Shown here: positions 1 to 9,699 of the stretch, in pieces | Numbering within the stretch: position 1 is the stretch's first letter | Layout of the letters: every line of letters begins with the position of its first letter | Origin: Acidobacteriota bacterium | GTDB taxonomy: Bacteria; Acidobacteriota; Terriglobia; Acidiferrales; UBA7541 | DNA: 16,937 nt | Direction: 5' to 3' | NCBI GenBank assembly: GCA_003161195.1 | Contig: PMOV01000110.1 | Coordinates: 5,793-22,729 of the forward strand | The notes under the pieces: model-generated | Database searches by the model: none | What the model saw: the letters and a program-made list of their open reading frames with translations, nothing else | Told to the model about the DNA's origin: nothing | Program-made: the position numbers and the translations under genes

Positions 1-107
1 GCGCTGCGAGCGACGACGGCGCCGATGCGCCAGCCTTCTTCCCGCAAGCGCTTGCCCAGTGCGCGACCGACACGTCCGGCGCCTACGATGGCGAGGCTAT
101 TCAACAT
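1..107 (-). CDS. Rossmann-fold NAD(P)-binding protein, N-terminal fragment (possibly DUF2520 family)
   Basis: Only the first 35 codons lie in the window; the rest runs off the left edge. The ATG is at 105-107 on the minus strand. The peptide begins MLNSLAIVGAGRVGRALGKR, a first beta strand followed by a GxGxxG dinucleotide-binding loop (GAGRVG) and a helix, which is the usual start of a Rossmann NAD(P) domain. Many short-leader proteins of this kind belong to the Rossmann-like/DUF2520 family or to pyrroline-carboxylate-reductase-like dehydrogenases. The fragment is too short to choose between them. An ATG seven bases upstream runs into a stop after three codons, so 107 is the best start. It diverges from the glycosyltransferase with only 44 bp between the two starts. 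Confidence 0.7.
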   Translation of the reverse strand, partial: MLNSLAIVGAGRVGRALGKRLREEGWRIGAVVARS

Positions 108-151
108 CCCATGCTAGGATAACCCGAGGTTCGCCGGCACACCAATTTCCC

Positions 152-1306
152 ATGGCTATCGCAGCGATCGCGCTATTTGGTTTCATCGCGGCATTCTGGG
201 TTTTCTTCGGCCTATATATTGCGTATGGCGCGGTGCAGCTGCCCTGGGTGAAAGATTACCTACCCGCCGCGGATGCGGATTGCCCGCGCATTTCGCTGCT
301 CTTTGCGGCGCGCGACGAAGAAGAAAAACTGCCGGCGGCGCTGGCCAGCCTGGCGCAACTCGATTATCCCAACCTGGAAATCATTGCCGTGGACGACCGG
401 TCAACGGACGGGACGCCGCGCATTTTGGACGAATTTGCCGCGGCGCAAGCGCGTTTTCGCGTGGTGCATGTGGCGGAGCTGCCGGCGGGCTGGCTGGGGA
501 AACCGCATGCGCTGCAGAAGGCGTATGCGACGTCCGCCGGCGAGTGGTTGGTGTTTACGGACGCGGATGTGCGGTTTGCGCCGGATGTGCTGCGGCGCGC
601 GGCGACGATGACGCGCGAAAAGAAATTCGAGCATTTAAGTTTGTTCTGCGATGTGGAGATGCACGGCTTTTGGGAGACGGTACTGATGACTTTTTTTGGC
701 CTGTGGTTTCACATGGCCACGAACCCGCACAACGTGAGCAATCCGCGAGCAGCCACTTATGTGGGCGTGGGCGCGTTTCAGATGGTCAGGAGGAGCTCCT
801 ACGAGTCCGCGGGGACGCACCGGCGACTGGCGATGGAAGTGGTGGATGATATGAAGCTGGGAAAGATTATGAAGATGGCCGGGTTTCGTTCCGGCGTGGC
901 GGTGGCGCGGGATTTTTTGCTGGTGCGCTGGCAAACGGGCGCGGGGAATTTGATTCGCGGGGTGACGAAGAATTTTTTTGCGGGGGCGTCGTTCAGTTTG
1001 TGGCTGGTGGCGCTTTCGATAGCCGGGAGTCTGCTGTTCAATGTGCTGCCGTTCGCGGCGGTGTTTTTTTTGCATGGCTGGGCGTTGGTGTTTGCTCTGG
1101 TGGCGGTGGTGGTGATGTTGGTGTTTCATGCCGGGGTGGATGTGGTGATGCGCGTTTCGCCGCTGTATGCGCTGACGTTTCCGCTGGGTGCGCTGATTTT
1201 GGGGTACATGTTGCTGCGGTCGACGGTGGTGACGTTGCGACAGGGCGGGATTGTTTGGCGCGGGACGTTTTATGCACTGGAGGAATTGCGTCGCGGGTTG
1301 GTTTAG
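152..1306 (+). CDS. Membrane-anchored family 2 glycosyltransferase
   Basis: This 384-residue protein probably transfers a sugar from a nucleotide donor to a lipid or polysaccharide acceptor at the inner membrane. An N-terminal membrane helix (about residues 5-27) precedes a GT-A domain with DDRSTDGT at 81-88, the metal-binding DAD at 137-139 and an EVVDD motif at 229-233 that fits the catalytic-base position. A VRWQTG segment (258-263) follows, then three or so hydrophobic C-terminal helices (about 284-356). The frame is open back to position 59, but those 31 residues are Arg-rich, lie antisense to the neighbouring Rossmann gene and show no family similarity. I therefore start at the ATG at 152, directly before the hydrophobic helix; no clear Shine-Dalgarno is visible. 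The family is clear; the acceptor cannot be predicted. Confidence 0.88.
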   Translation: MAIAAIALFGFIAAFWVFFGLYIAYGAVQLPWVKDYLPAADADCPRISLLFAARDEEEKLPAALASLAQLDYPNLEIIAVDDRSTDGTPRILDEFAAAQARFRVVHVAELPAGWLGKPHALQKAYATSAGEWLVFTDADVRFAPDVLRRAATMTREKKFEHLSLFCDVEMHGFWETVLMTFFGLWFHMATNPHNVSNPRAATYVGVGAFQMVRRSSYESAGTHRRLAMEVVDDMKLGKIMKMAGFRSGVAVARDFLLVRWQTGAGNLIRGVTKNFFAGASFSLWLVALSIAGSLLFNVLPFAAVFFLHGWALVFALVAVVVMLVFHAGVDVVMRVSPLYALTFPLGALILGYMLLRSTVVTLRQGGIVWRGTFYALEELRRGLV

Positions 1307-1341
1307 AGCCGTGGGGAAGAAAAACGAAGAGTTAAGAGTTA

Positions 1342-1368
1342 CACAGAGAGCGCAGAGGCCACAGAGGA
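1342..1368. repeat. CACAGAG-type 9-bp-period intergenic repeat
   Basis: Three copies of CACAGAG or CGCAGAG start at 1342, 1351 and 1360, exactly 9 bp apart, in the gap between two convergent genes. A more degenerate relative (CACAGAC, CACAAAG, CGCGGAG) lies at 1452-1472. Similar CACAGAG strings are familiar to me in intergenic regions of environmental genomes, including Acidobacteriota. Their function is unknown. The rest of the 1307-1479 gap shows only a small GTGAC/GTCAC inverted repeat (1398-1414) and no convincing terminator. Confidence 0.6.
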
Positions 1369-1479
1369 AAAATGTTTTATTTAGGAAGAAGTGATGAGTG
1401 ACGTGGCGAGTCACAGGCCAAGACCACATCGATCGCGGCACGAGGTGGTGGCACAGACACAAAGTCGCGGAGAAAAGAA

Positions 1480-3246
1480 TCAGAGGTCCAGCGAGAGTTC
1501 GGATTGGGGTTGCGCGCAGCAGACGAGGATATTGCCGGGGGCGGGCGGATCCAGGGGATCAGGATAGTAGGCGATTGTGCCGCTGATTAAGGCGGACTCG
1601 CAGGTGTGGCAGACGCCGGTGCGACAAGCCCAGCGGACCGGGACATCGCAGGCTTCCGCCAGCTCCAGCAAACTCGAATATTTCGCATCCCAATTCACGT
1701 TCAGGCCGCTGCGTGCGAAGGAGATTTGCGGGCCAGCGGCGGTGGCACCGGCTGGGTGGTGCGGCGGCACGTGCGACGGAGCGACTACGCCCGGCGTGAT
1801 GGAGTCGCCAGGGCCGAACGTTTCGGAGTGGATGTCGGCTGCGTTTGCGCCCCAAGATTCCAGAGCGGCGGTGAGCTCGCGCGTGAAGGCCACTGGTCCG
1901 CAGAGATAGAAGTCGGCGTCGCGCGGGAGAGCGACTTTCTCGAATATGTCTGCGGTGAGACGGCCGGCGGCGTCGAATTGCGTGCCGAGCTGGTCTGTGG
2001 TGGCTGGGCGGCTGTAGCCGATGAAGCTGCGCGCGCGCGGGAGAGACTGCAGCAAGGTGCGCGACTCCGCGGCGAAGGGATGGTCTTCCGCATTGCGCGC
2101 GCCAAAGAGCCACCAGATTTGGCGCGTGGACGCCGCAGCTGCGAGCGCGTGCAGCATGGACATCACGGGAGTGGCGCCGACTCCGGCGCTGAGCAGGGCG
2201 ACGGGGCGGTCGCCGGGTCGCAGCGTGAAGGTGCCGCGCGGGGCGGCGACTTCGAGTGGATCGCCTTCGCGCGCGTGCTGATGGAGATAGTTGCTGGCAG
2301 CGCCGCGCGGTTCGAGCTTGACGCTGATGCGATAGTGTTCGGCGGAGGGCGGACCCGAGAGCGAGTAGTTGCGCGAGAGCGGCGGGCCGGCGGCCGTCGG
2401 ATGCAAGCGGACGGTGACGAATTGGCCAGGCAACGCCGGGACGAGCGGGCGATCGTCTGCCGAGGTGAGAATGAACGAGCGCACGCTGGCGCTTTCTTGC
2501 ACGATGCGGGAGATGTTCAGCGGGCGAAAGCCCGGCCACGCGGGCGGCGGACTGGTCGAGGGCGCGAGTCCGGCGTTTCCCGCGGCCGGAGTTGTGCCGG
2601 CATCCTGCTCCAGCAGCGCTTTGAAGGAACTTTGCCAGCCCGCGGCCAGCGCCGGGATACGCAGAGCGCGTTGCAGCTTTTCCGGCGTGTGGGCGCGGAG
2701 ATACAGCATGGCGTCGGCCTCGGCAACGGTGAGATGTTCGGGGCCGGCGGAGATTTTTACGATTTCGTCGCCGGCGGCGATTTCGCCTTCCTCGAGGACG
2801 CGGAAATAAAAACCGGGGCGATGATGGGACACCAGGAGCGCGGCCATTTGCGGATGGTCCATGCGGATGCCGACGCGATAGCAGGTGACGCGCGGCTGCG
2901 AAATTTCAAATAGCGCGGTACCGATACGGAAGCGGTCGCCGATGCAGACTTCGTGGTCGGGCAGGCCTGCAATGGTGAGATTTTCGCCGAATTGGCCGTA
3001 GGCGAGATGGTTGCGGCCGAGTTCGTGTTCCCAGTAACGGAAGGAATCGAGTTGGTAGACCATGACGGCACGATTAGGGCCGCCGTGTCCGCCGAGATCG
3101 CCCTGGCCATCGCCATCGATATTGAGGCGGCGGACTTTTTGCGGGCCGGAGACGGGATTTTTCCAAATGCCGGTGCGGACGGTTTGGCCGCGCCAGGGTA
3201 TGTCGCGGGGGAGGCCGACGTTGACGGAGATTAGGCGTGCTGGCAA
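1480..3246 (-). CDS. Single-chain MOSC / FNR-type flavin reductase / 2Fe-2S ferredoxin oxidoreductase
   Basis: This 588-residue fusion has three parts. Residues 1-215 resemble YiiM: a MOSC domain with a GGHGG segment (52-56), FGENL (86-90) and Cys122 in QPRVTC, the expected molybdenum ligand, then the YiiM-type C-terminal three-helix tail. Residues 240-485 form a ferredoxin-reductase-type module with the flavin motif RNYSLS (292-297), the nucleotide loop GVGATP (355-360) and YLCGP (447-451). Residues 507-588 are a plant-type 2Fe-2S domain with Cys541, Cys546 and Cys549 (Cx4Cx2C) plus Cys576 or Cys577. YiiM and YcbX reduce N-hydroxylated compounds such as hydroxylaminopurine; this chain would supply NAD(P)H electrons to such a site itself. 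The start is TTG (3244-3246), supported by an AGAGG Shine-Dalgarno five bases upstream and a complete MOSC N-terminus. The cytoplasm is the likely location, since no signal peptide is visible. Confidence 0.9.
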   Translation of the reverse strand: MPARLISVNVGLPRDIPWRGQTVRTGIWKNPVSGPQKVRRLNIDGDGQGDLGGHGGPNRAVMVYQLDSFRYWEHELGRNHLAYGQFGENLTIAGLPDHEVCIGDRFRIGTALFEISQPRVTCYRVGIRMDHPQMAALLVSHHRPGFYFRVLEEGEIAAGDEIVKISAGPEHLTVAEADAMLYLRAHTPEKLQRALRIPALAAGWQSSFKALLEQDAGTTPAAGNAGLAPSTSPPPAWPGFRPLNISRIVQESASVRSFILTSADDRPLVPALPGQFVTVRLHPTAAGPPLSRNYSLSGPPSAEHYRISVKLEPRGAASNYLHQHAREGDPLEVAAPRGTFTLRPGDRPVALLSAGVGATPVMSMLHALAAAASTRQIWWLFGARNAEDHPFAAESRTLLQSLPRARSFIGYSRPATTDQLGTQFDAAGRLTADIFEKVALPRDADFYLCGPVAFTRELTAALESWGANAADIHSETFGPGDSITPGVVAPSHVPPHHPAGATAAGPQISFARSGLNVNWDAKYSSLLELAEACDVPVRWACRTGVCHTCESALISGTIAYYPDPLDPPAPGNILVCCAQPQSELSLDL

Positions 3247-3251
3247 AGAGA

Positions 3252-3256
3252 CCTCT
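3252..3256 (-). promoter_or_regulatory. Shine-Dalgarno deciding the TTG start of the MOSC fusion
   Basis: On the minus strand AGAGG is followed by a five-base spacer (TCTCT) and TTG. No ATG or GTG in this frame gives an intact MOSC N-terminus, so this ribosome-binding site supports TTG as the real initiation codon. Confidence 0.6.
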
Positions 3257-3270
3257 CGATGCGCCGGAAG

Positions 3271-3300
3271 ATTATCGTATCGATGAGATGGCGCGGTAAA
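3271..3300 (-). promoter_or_regulatory. Candidate sigma-70-type promoter for the MOSC fusion
   Basis: On the minus strand TTTACC (3295-3300) is separated by 18 bp from GATAAT (3271-3276). These match four and five of six positions of the -35 and -10 consensus. Transcription would start about 20 bases before the TTG, leaving a short leader with the Shine-Dalgarno. This suggests that the gene has its own promoter and is not only read from uvrB. Confidence 0.4.
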
Positions 3301-3373
3301 AAGTTAGGTACGTTTTAAGCGCGAGTGTGATCGGAAACGGGCGACAAGGACGAAGGTTACGCCTGGGCAAGCT

Positions 3374-3394
3374 GGGGCGCAGCACGCTGCGCCC

Positions 3395-3395
<1 letters not shown>
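3374..3395. repeat. Perfect 10-bp palindromic hairpin abutting the uvrB stop
   Basis: GGGGCGCAGC at 3374-3383 is exactly complementary to GCTGCGCCCC at 3386-3395, with only AC between them. The last base overlaps the uvrB stop codon (3395-3397). There is no T-run after it on the minus strand, so it is not a classic intrinsic terminator. It resembles a REP-like palindrome and could protect the mRNA 3' end or attenuate read-through toward the MOSC gene. Confidence 0.65.
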
Positions 3396-5431
<2,036 letters not shown>

Positions 5432-5529
5432 TAGGGAAGCTCCTGCGTCTCGGCCGCGGTGGCCGCTTTTTGCGTGATGGCGGCACACAGCGTGTCCGGC
5501 GATTTTTCGCGAGCTGCGCTGAAACCCGT

Positions 5530-5535
5530 ATTATA
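5530..5535 (-). promoter_or_regulatory. Perfect TATAAT -10 element, probably for uvrB
   Basis: The minus strand reads TATAAT at 5530-5535, an AT-rich exception in GC-rich sequence, roughly 100 bp before the uvrB ATG. No good -35 hexamer is present at 16-18 bp spacing (CAAGCA, AAGCAC and AGCACG are the options), so an activator or a weak -35 would be needed. It lies downstream of the secreted-protein gene, so uvrB may be transcribed separately from it. Confidence 0.4.
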
Positions 5536-5595
5536 CGCTTTGTGGGGGAAGCGTGCTTGGTTGTGCGAGTCGGCCGGGTGAACGACGCCGCCTAG

Positions 5596-5677
5596 TGCAT
5601 CAGAACGACTTTTACTGCACATCCAAACGACTTTTACTGCATCAAGACGATTCTTATTGCATTAAGACGACTTCGGC
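5596..5677. repeat. Tandem 20-22 bp repeat derived from the 3' end of the upstream gene
   Basis: Four units start at 5596 (20 bp), 5616 (22 bp), 5638 (20 bp) and 5658 (20 bp). They share a TGCATCA(A)GACGACTTTTAC-like plus-strand pattern with scattered mismatches. The 5658 unit is the last coding stretch (Val-Val-Leu-Met-Gln) of the secreted-protein gene, and its stop codon lies in the adjoining unit. The other units lie downstream of that stop and are noncoding. On the minus strand two of the units again end in stop-like TAA or TAG after a similar VVLM-type string. Confidence 0.75.
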
Positions 5678-6562
5678 GTGGCTGGTGGCGTCGACGTTGT
5701 AATGCGCTTTGTTCGAGTCGTCGGCTTTGGCGATCAGCACGTCGAGCGTCTGCGTGGAGTCTTCCGTGGCGCGCATGACGAAGCCGGTTTGCAGGGAGAT
5801 GAAGGTGATCACCTGGCTTTTGCCCTGAGCTGTGCCGGCGGTTTTGAGTTGCAGGGATTTGAAGTCATCCGGCGTGGCGTCGTCTTTGGAGCCGTGTTGC
5901 TTCATGGCGGTACTGGTGACGATGACGGCGCAGCGGCCCAGCCCTTGCGTGGGGTTCCCATTGTCGCCGCGCTGCGGGCAGGGCTCGTCGCGCACGTATT
6001 CGTAATCCTTTTCCCAGACTAAGTGCGCGATCGCGGCGCCTTGCACGGGTTCGTTCTTTTTCCATTTTTCGCCGGGCTTGATGCCTTTTGGAGGGAAGGT
6101 CCAGCCGAGCGCGAACTGGGCGATCCACTGACGCCACAGGGCTTGCTCATCGCCTGAGAGGGCTTCGAGGCCGTGAATCTCGCTGGCGCGGCCATCGTCG
6201 AGCAGGGTGAAGTCGACGCTGGCATCTTCCATGTTGTCGTGGGGCGCGCCGTCGGCGGCGAGGAGTTGCGTGTGAAGCTGGATGCCGGGGTCGCCCGTGG
6301 TGGAGTGCACGCTGTGCACCTCGACGCTGAGCCAGCGTTCGGTATCGATGTCCTGGCCCGCGGGAAGTTGGCTGCTGGCGATGCGGGTCTCGGCACGCGT
6401 GACTTTCTTCATTTGGTAGCGCACGCGGTAGACGAATTTTTGACCGGCGTGGAGATCCGGGATGCGGACGGGCCGCTCCGATTTGGCGGGGAAGGATGCG
6501 GCGGAGAGAAAGCAGAAGCAACACACAGCGACGGCGGCGCGCGCGGATGATTTAGAGTTCAT
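5654..6562 (-). CDS. Secreted/periplasmic protein of unknown function
   Basis: This 302-residue protein begins MNSKSSARAAVAVCCFCFLS, a Sec-type signal peptide with a hydrophobic core and probable cleavage near residues 24-28. The mature part is mostly beta-prone and soluble. A few positions look constrained: a GWTFPPKGIKPGEKW segment typical of beta-rich secreted proteins, and a Cys pair (PCPQ ... GRCAV) that could form a disulfide in the periplasm. I recognise no enzyme motif and assign no function. The frame is open 25 codons further upstream, but the ATG at 6562 gives a clean signal peptide; no strong Shine-Dalgarno is visible. It lies 120 bp downstream of the AsmA-like gene on the same strand, so the two may be co-transcribed. 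Its 3' end has been copied in tandem just beyond the stop. Confidence 0.75.
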   Translation of the reverse strand: MNSKSSARAAVAVCCFCFLSAASFPAKSERPVRIPDLHAGQKFVYRVRYQMKKVTRAETRIASSQLPAGQDIDTERWLSVEVHSVHSTTGDPGIQLHTQLLAADGAPHDNMEDASVDFTLLDDGRASEIHGLEALSGDEQALWRQWIAQFALGWTFPPKGIKPGEKWKKNEPVQGAAIAHLVWEKDYEYVRDEPCPQRGDNGNPTQGLGRCAVIVTSTAMKQHGSKDDATPDDFKSLQLKTAGTAQGKSQVITFISLQTGFVMRATEDSTQTLDVLIAKADDSNKAHYNVDATSHAEVVLMQ

Positions 6563-6682
6563 GACGCTTTGTTCGCAAAGAATAAGCTGCATGGAACCGT
6601 CCGCTATAAACACAAACCCGCCAATCCGGAGATTCATCGCGCACAGCTCGCGCGATGGAGAACCGATGGCGATCCCAGGGAA

Positions 6683-9490
6683 TCACGGAAGCGAACCACT
6701 GCCGGAGCCGCCGGCGCGCGCAGTGTCCGGGCCATCGATAGTAACCAGCGGAGCGTCCAGCGAGCCGCTCACTTTGAGCGTGCGGCCGGTGACGGGAGTG
6801 CGGAGTTGTGGGCGCTTGCCGTCGGCGGTTTTGATGAGCAGTTGCAGATCGCGCGTGAAGTCCACGCTCCCGTTGACGAAGGTCCACAGGTCTCCGCCGT
6901 CGAGGCGCAGATTGTCAAGCACAAGCTGACGATGAGCGAGCGAGAAACCGCCGCTGCCGTAAGACCAGTGCGACACGCCCGCATGGGCCGCGCCATCGGC
7001 AACGCTGGCGCCCACATCCCATCCGCGAAATTCGACATTGCGCAGCGACACCCTTCCCTGCCCAACGAGATTTTCGAGCAGCTCTTCGCGGCCCACCCCC
7101 GTCGTGGTTAGATGCAGGTTGCCGCCGGCGAGTCCACTACAACGGCCGGAGAGTTCGGGCAAGTGCGGGAGTTGCGCGAGGCTGGCGGCGTCGAACTGGG
7201 CGGTGACGTCGTAAGCAGGGCGCGGAGAGAATTTCGCGGTCAGCTTACCGTGGACTCGGCCGCCAGCCCACGAAGCCGAAACGTCGGGAGCTTCGAGCTG
7301 CAAGTTACGAAGACGGGCGATGGCGTGGACATTGTCTAGAGCAAGATCTTCGAGGCTCAGATGATCGAGGGTTAGATCGCCTTCGGCGTCGAGGCGGCGC
7401 AGCAGTTCGCTGGCGGCGGTGCCTGGGATAGCGGCGGAGGTGTTTGGTGCGTCGGCAGCGACGTTGTCCGGCGCGGCGTCGCCCGTTGCGGGAGAGCCCG
7501 TGCTGGGAGAACCCGTGAGTGAGGCGAGCAGCGTGCGCAACCAGCCGGGTCGCGCGCGTGGGCCGACCCAGCGATCGATTTCGGCGGCGTCTAGTTCCCC
7601 ACCATGGAGCGAAAAATTCCAGTGCGGTTGCGACGGATCGTCGGAGGCACGATTTTCGTGGAGCGAGCCGGACCACGTTGTGCCGAAGCCCGTGACGGCG
7701 CCGAGGAGCACGCTGTGCTTGCCGTGATCCCATACGTAGGCGGCGTTGTCGACCTGCAACTGCCGATTGAGGCCGGCGACCGCGATGCGCGCTTTGGAGA
7801 TAACCGCTTTGCCAGTCCAGCGCTGGCCGCGCGGAAGGTTCCAATCCCAGTCAACGAAACCTTGTGCGTGGCCGTTGACATCCCAACCGTGCTCGAGAGG
7901 GCGGCCGATCGCGGCAGCCGCGCGCAGCACCGTGGAGATGTGGTCGAGCTGCGCTTCGACAGCGACGCCACCTTCGTGCGTGGAGAAATCTTCGGAGGCG
8001 GAGAACTCGCCGGCGTCATGCAACGGCGTGGCGGTGCGGCGGCGCAGCGTGGCGCGGTCGCCACCCAGTTCCAACCGGACGGGATCGAGGGTGAGCTTTC
8101 GGCGATCGCCGCCGCCGTGTACGGAACCGACCAGGATGGGATCGGAGACGCCCGGAACTTTTACCGTGCCGCCCTCGCTCGAGAACGCGAATTGCTCGAG
8201 CTGCAGCGGCCAGCCGCGGGCCGTCGCCGAGGCCGTAAAGAATTCCTCGGCGGTGAGCTTATCGTCCACCCCGGACTCGAAGGCGCGCCACCAAGCGAGC
8301 AGGTCAGCCGCCTGAATCCCCGCGGAGTCGACGCGCAGTTCGGGCGTGGCGTTTGCGTAGCGGAAAGTGCCGCGCAGGTTGGAAGCGGGAGATTCGAGCG
8401 CGAGCTCGGAGATATCGAGCGCACGGGAAGCAATGTTGCCGCGCCCTCGCAGACGCAAGGAGAGGCGCGGGGCGTCGGAACGCTCGGTGAGATCCCAACT
8501 GTGAATGCTCGCGACGCGCGCCTGCAGGGAGAAGGTCCAATCCGTGGGAGACCCGGAAAATTGCTCCGCGAGAGCGATCTGGCGCGCCGACGAATTGCTG
8601 CCCGGCGCCACATTCTCGACCGAGGTGGTCGCCAGATTTGCGGCCGACGGCGCTGTGGCCGCTTGCGCCCCATTCGGATCGCCGCTTTGCGCCGTGGCGT
8701 CCAGCGCAAAGGATCCGCGCACGCCGTAGTCCTGGCCGCGCAAAAGACGGAGCAGGTCCGCCACCGAGGCGTTGGTCCAATGCACCTCCAAATGTGCGGG
8801 CTGCAGTCGCGCGGAAGTTCCCGCCAAGTCCCCAAGAACGTGCAATGTCCCCGCGGACTGCAAGGCCACGCCGCTGCGCCAAGGCTGCGCTTCCAGTTGC
8901 AGTCGCCACCGGCCGAGGGACACCTGCTCGACGGCGCCGTTTACCGCAATAAACGCGAAGGGCAATTTGTCTTGCGCGTTCTTGAAATTGACGCGCCCGT
9001 CGTCAAACTCGATTCTTTGCAGACGGTTTGCGACCGCGAACGCCGCCGGTGGGCCGTAAATACGCCCGCTTCCCGCTTCGCTGGCTTTCGCGGGCGGCAG
9101 CCATTCTTCGAGGTTCCAGCGACCCTGCGGACTGCGCACCAGAATCAGGCTGGGATGGCTGAGCGAAAGCGCGCCGAAATCAAAATGCCCGCGCAGCAGC
9201 GTGCTCCAGCGCAGCCCGGCGGACAATTTCTCCGCGCGCAAAAAATATTCATTGCCAAAGGCCGGACTTTCGCCAACGGTAACGCCGCTCGCGTCGAGCC
9301 GTGGGCTGGGAAATATTCCCGCATCAAATTGCCCGACCTCCACCGAGCGGCCAAAAGCGCGCTCGAGCCGCGCCACCAGATACGCGTGCCCGCGATGCGT
9401 CCGCACCACCACCCCGGCGGCAAACTGCAGCGCCGCCAGTAGGGCGCAGGCGACCATCGCCAGCTTCAGCCATTTTTTTCGCGCGGTCAT
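6683..9490 (-). CDS. AsmA family envelope protein
   Basis: This 935-residue protein has one N-terminal membrane helix (about residues 7-29) after a basic MTARKKWLK start, then a long periplasmic region. The AsmA-like N-terminus is visible: a short helix, a LERAFGRSVEVGQF segment, then repeated beta-strand motifs such as FDFGALSLSHPSLILVR. The C-terminal part (about 700-925) has the pattern typical of AsmA C-terminal domains, with a closing stretch resembling VSGSLDAPLVTIDG, and ends in a Gly/Ser-rich tail. AsmA-like proteins are long beta-groove proteins linked to outer-membrane assembly and phospholipid transport between membranes; the cargo here is unknown. The ATG at 9490 is directly before the signal anchor, and its Shine-Dalgarno is weak. 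The plus-strand GC bias changes inside this gene. The 209-bp gap upstream of it, toward lepB, holds only short inverted repeats (9560-9573 and 9585-9603) and no clear terminator. Confidence 0.88.
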   Translation of the reverse strand: MTARKKWLKLAMVACALLAALQFAAGVVVRTHRGHAYLVARLERAFGRSVEVGQFDAGIFPSPRLDASGVTVGESPAFGNEYFLRAEKLSAGLRWSTLLRGHFDFGALSLSHPSLILVRSPQGRWNLEEWLPPAKASEAGSGRIYGPPAAFAVANRLQRIEFDDGRVNFKNAQDKLPFAFIAVNGAVEQVSLGRWRLQLEAQPWRSGVALQSAGTLHVLGDLAGTSARLQPAHLEVHWTNASVADLLRLLRGQDYGVRGSFALDATAQSGDPNGAQAATAPSAANLATTSVENVAPGSNSSARQIALAEQFSGSPTDWTFSLQARVASIHSWDLTERSDAPRLSLRLRGRGNIASRALDISELALESPASNLRGTFRYANATPELRVDSAGIQAADLLAWWRAFESGVDDKLTAEEFFTASATARGWPLQLEQFAFSSEGGTVKVPGVSDPILVGSVHGGGDRRKLTLDPVRLELGGDRATLRRRTATPLHDAGEFSASEDFSTHEGGVAVEAQLDHISTVLRAAAAIGRPLEHGWDVNGHAQGFVDWDWNLPRGQRWTGKAVISKARIAVAGLNRQLQVDNAAYVWDHGKHSVLLGAVTGFGTTWSGSLHENRASDDPSQPHWNFSLHGGELDAAEIDRWVGPRARPGWLRTLLASLTGSPSTGSPATGDAAPDNVAADAPNTSAAIPGTAASELLRRLDAEGDLTLDHLSLEDLALDNVHAIARLRNLQLEAPDVSASWAGGRVHGKLTAKFSPRPAYDVTAQFDAASLAQLPHLPELSGRCSGLAGGNLHLTTTGVGREELLENLVGQGRVSLRNVEFRGWDVGASVADGAAHAGVSHWSYGSGGFSLAHRQLVLDNLRLDGGDLWTFVNGSVDFTRDLQLLIKTADGKRPQLRTPVTGRTLKVSGSLDAPLVTIDGPDTARAGGSGSGSLP

Positions 9491-9699
9491 CGTGCGGTTC
9501 TCGACGCGTCATGCCAGAAATCATGCCGGCAAAAGACAGCGGCGCCAATCTCCATGCGCCCGCTCAAAGGAGCGTCTACTCAATCTTGGCAGACCATCCG
9601 CCAAATGAATAGCCGCAGGGCGCGACCCGCCAGTCGCCATCCTGCCCGAACTTTCTTTCAGCTATAAGCAGCGGACATTCCAGAATAAAAATCTCGATC

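Noticed and set aside
635..1462. 275-codon open frame on the minus strand
   Set aside because: Antisense to the glycosyltransferase and to the CACAGAG repeat; composition is His/Gln/Arg-rich and not protein-like.
1606..2913. 435-codon open frame on the plus strand
   Set aside because: Antisense to the MOSC fusion, Arg/Ala/Gly-rich, no recognisable motif.
5596..5677. CRISPR array
   Set aside because: Units are contiguous 20-22 bp repeats with no unique spacers, and no cas gene is nearby.
7604..9442. 612-codon open frame on the plus strand
   Set aside because: Antisense to the AsmA-like gene, Arg/Gly-rich with no domain pattern, while the minus strand shows a coherent AsmA protein.
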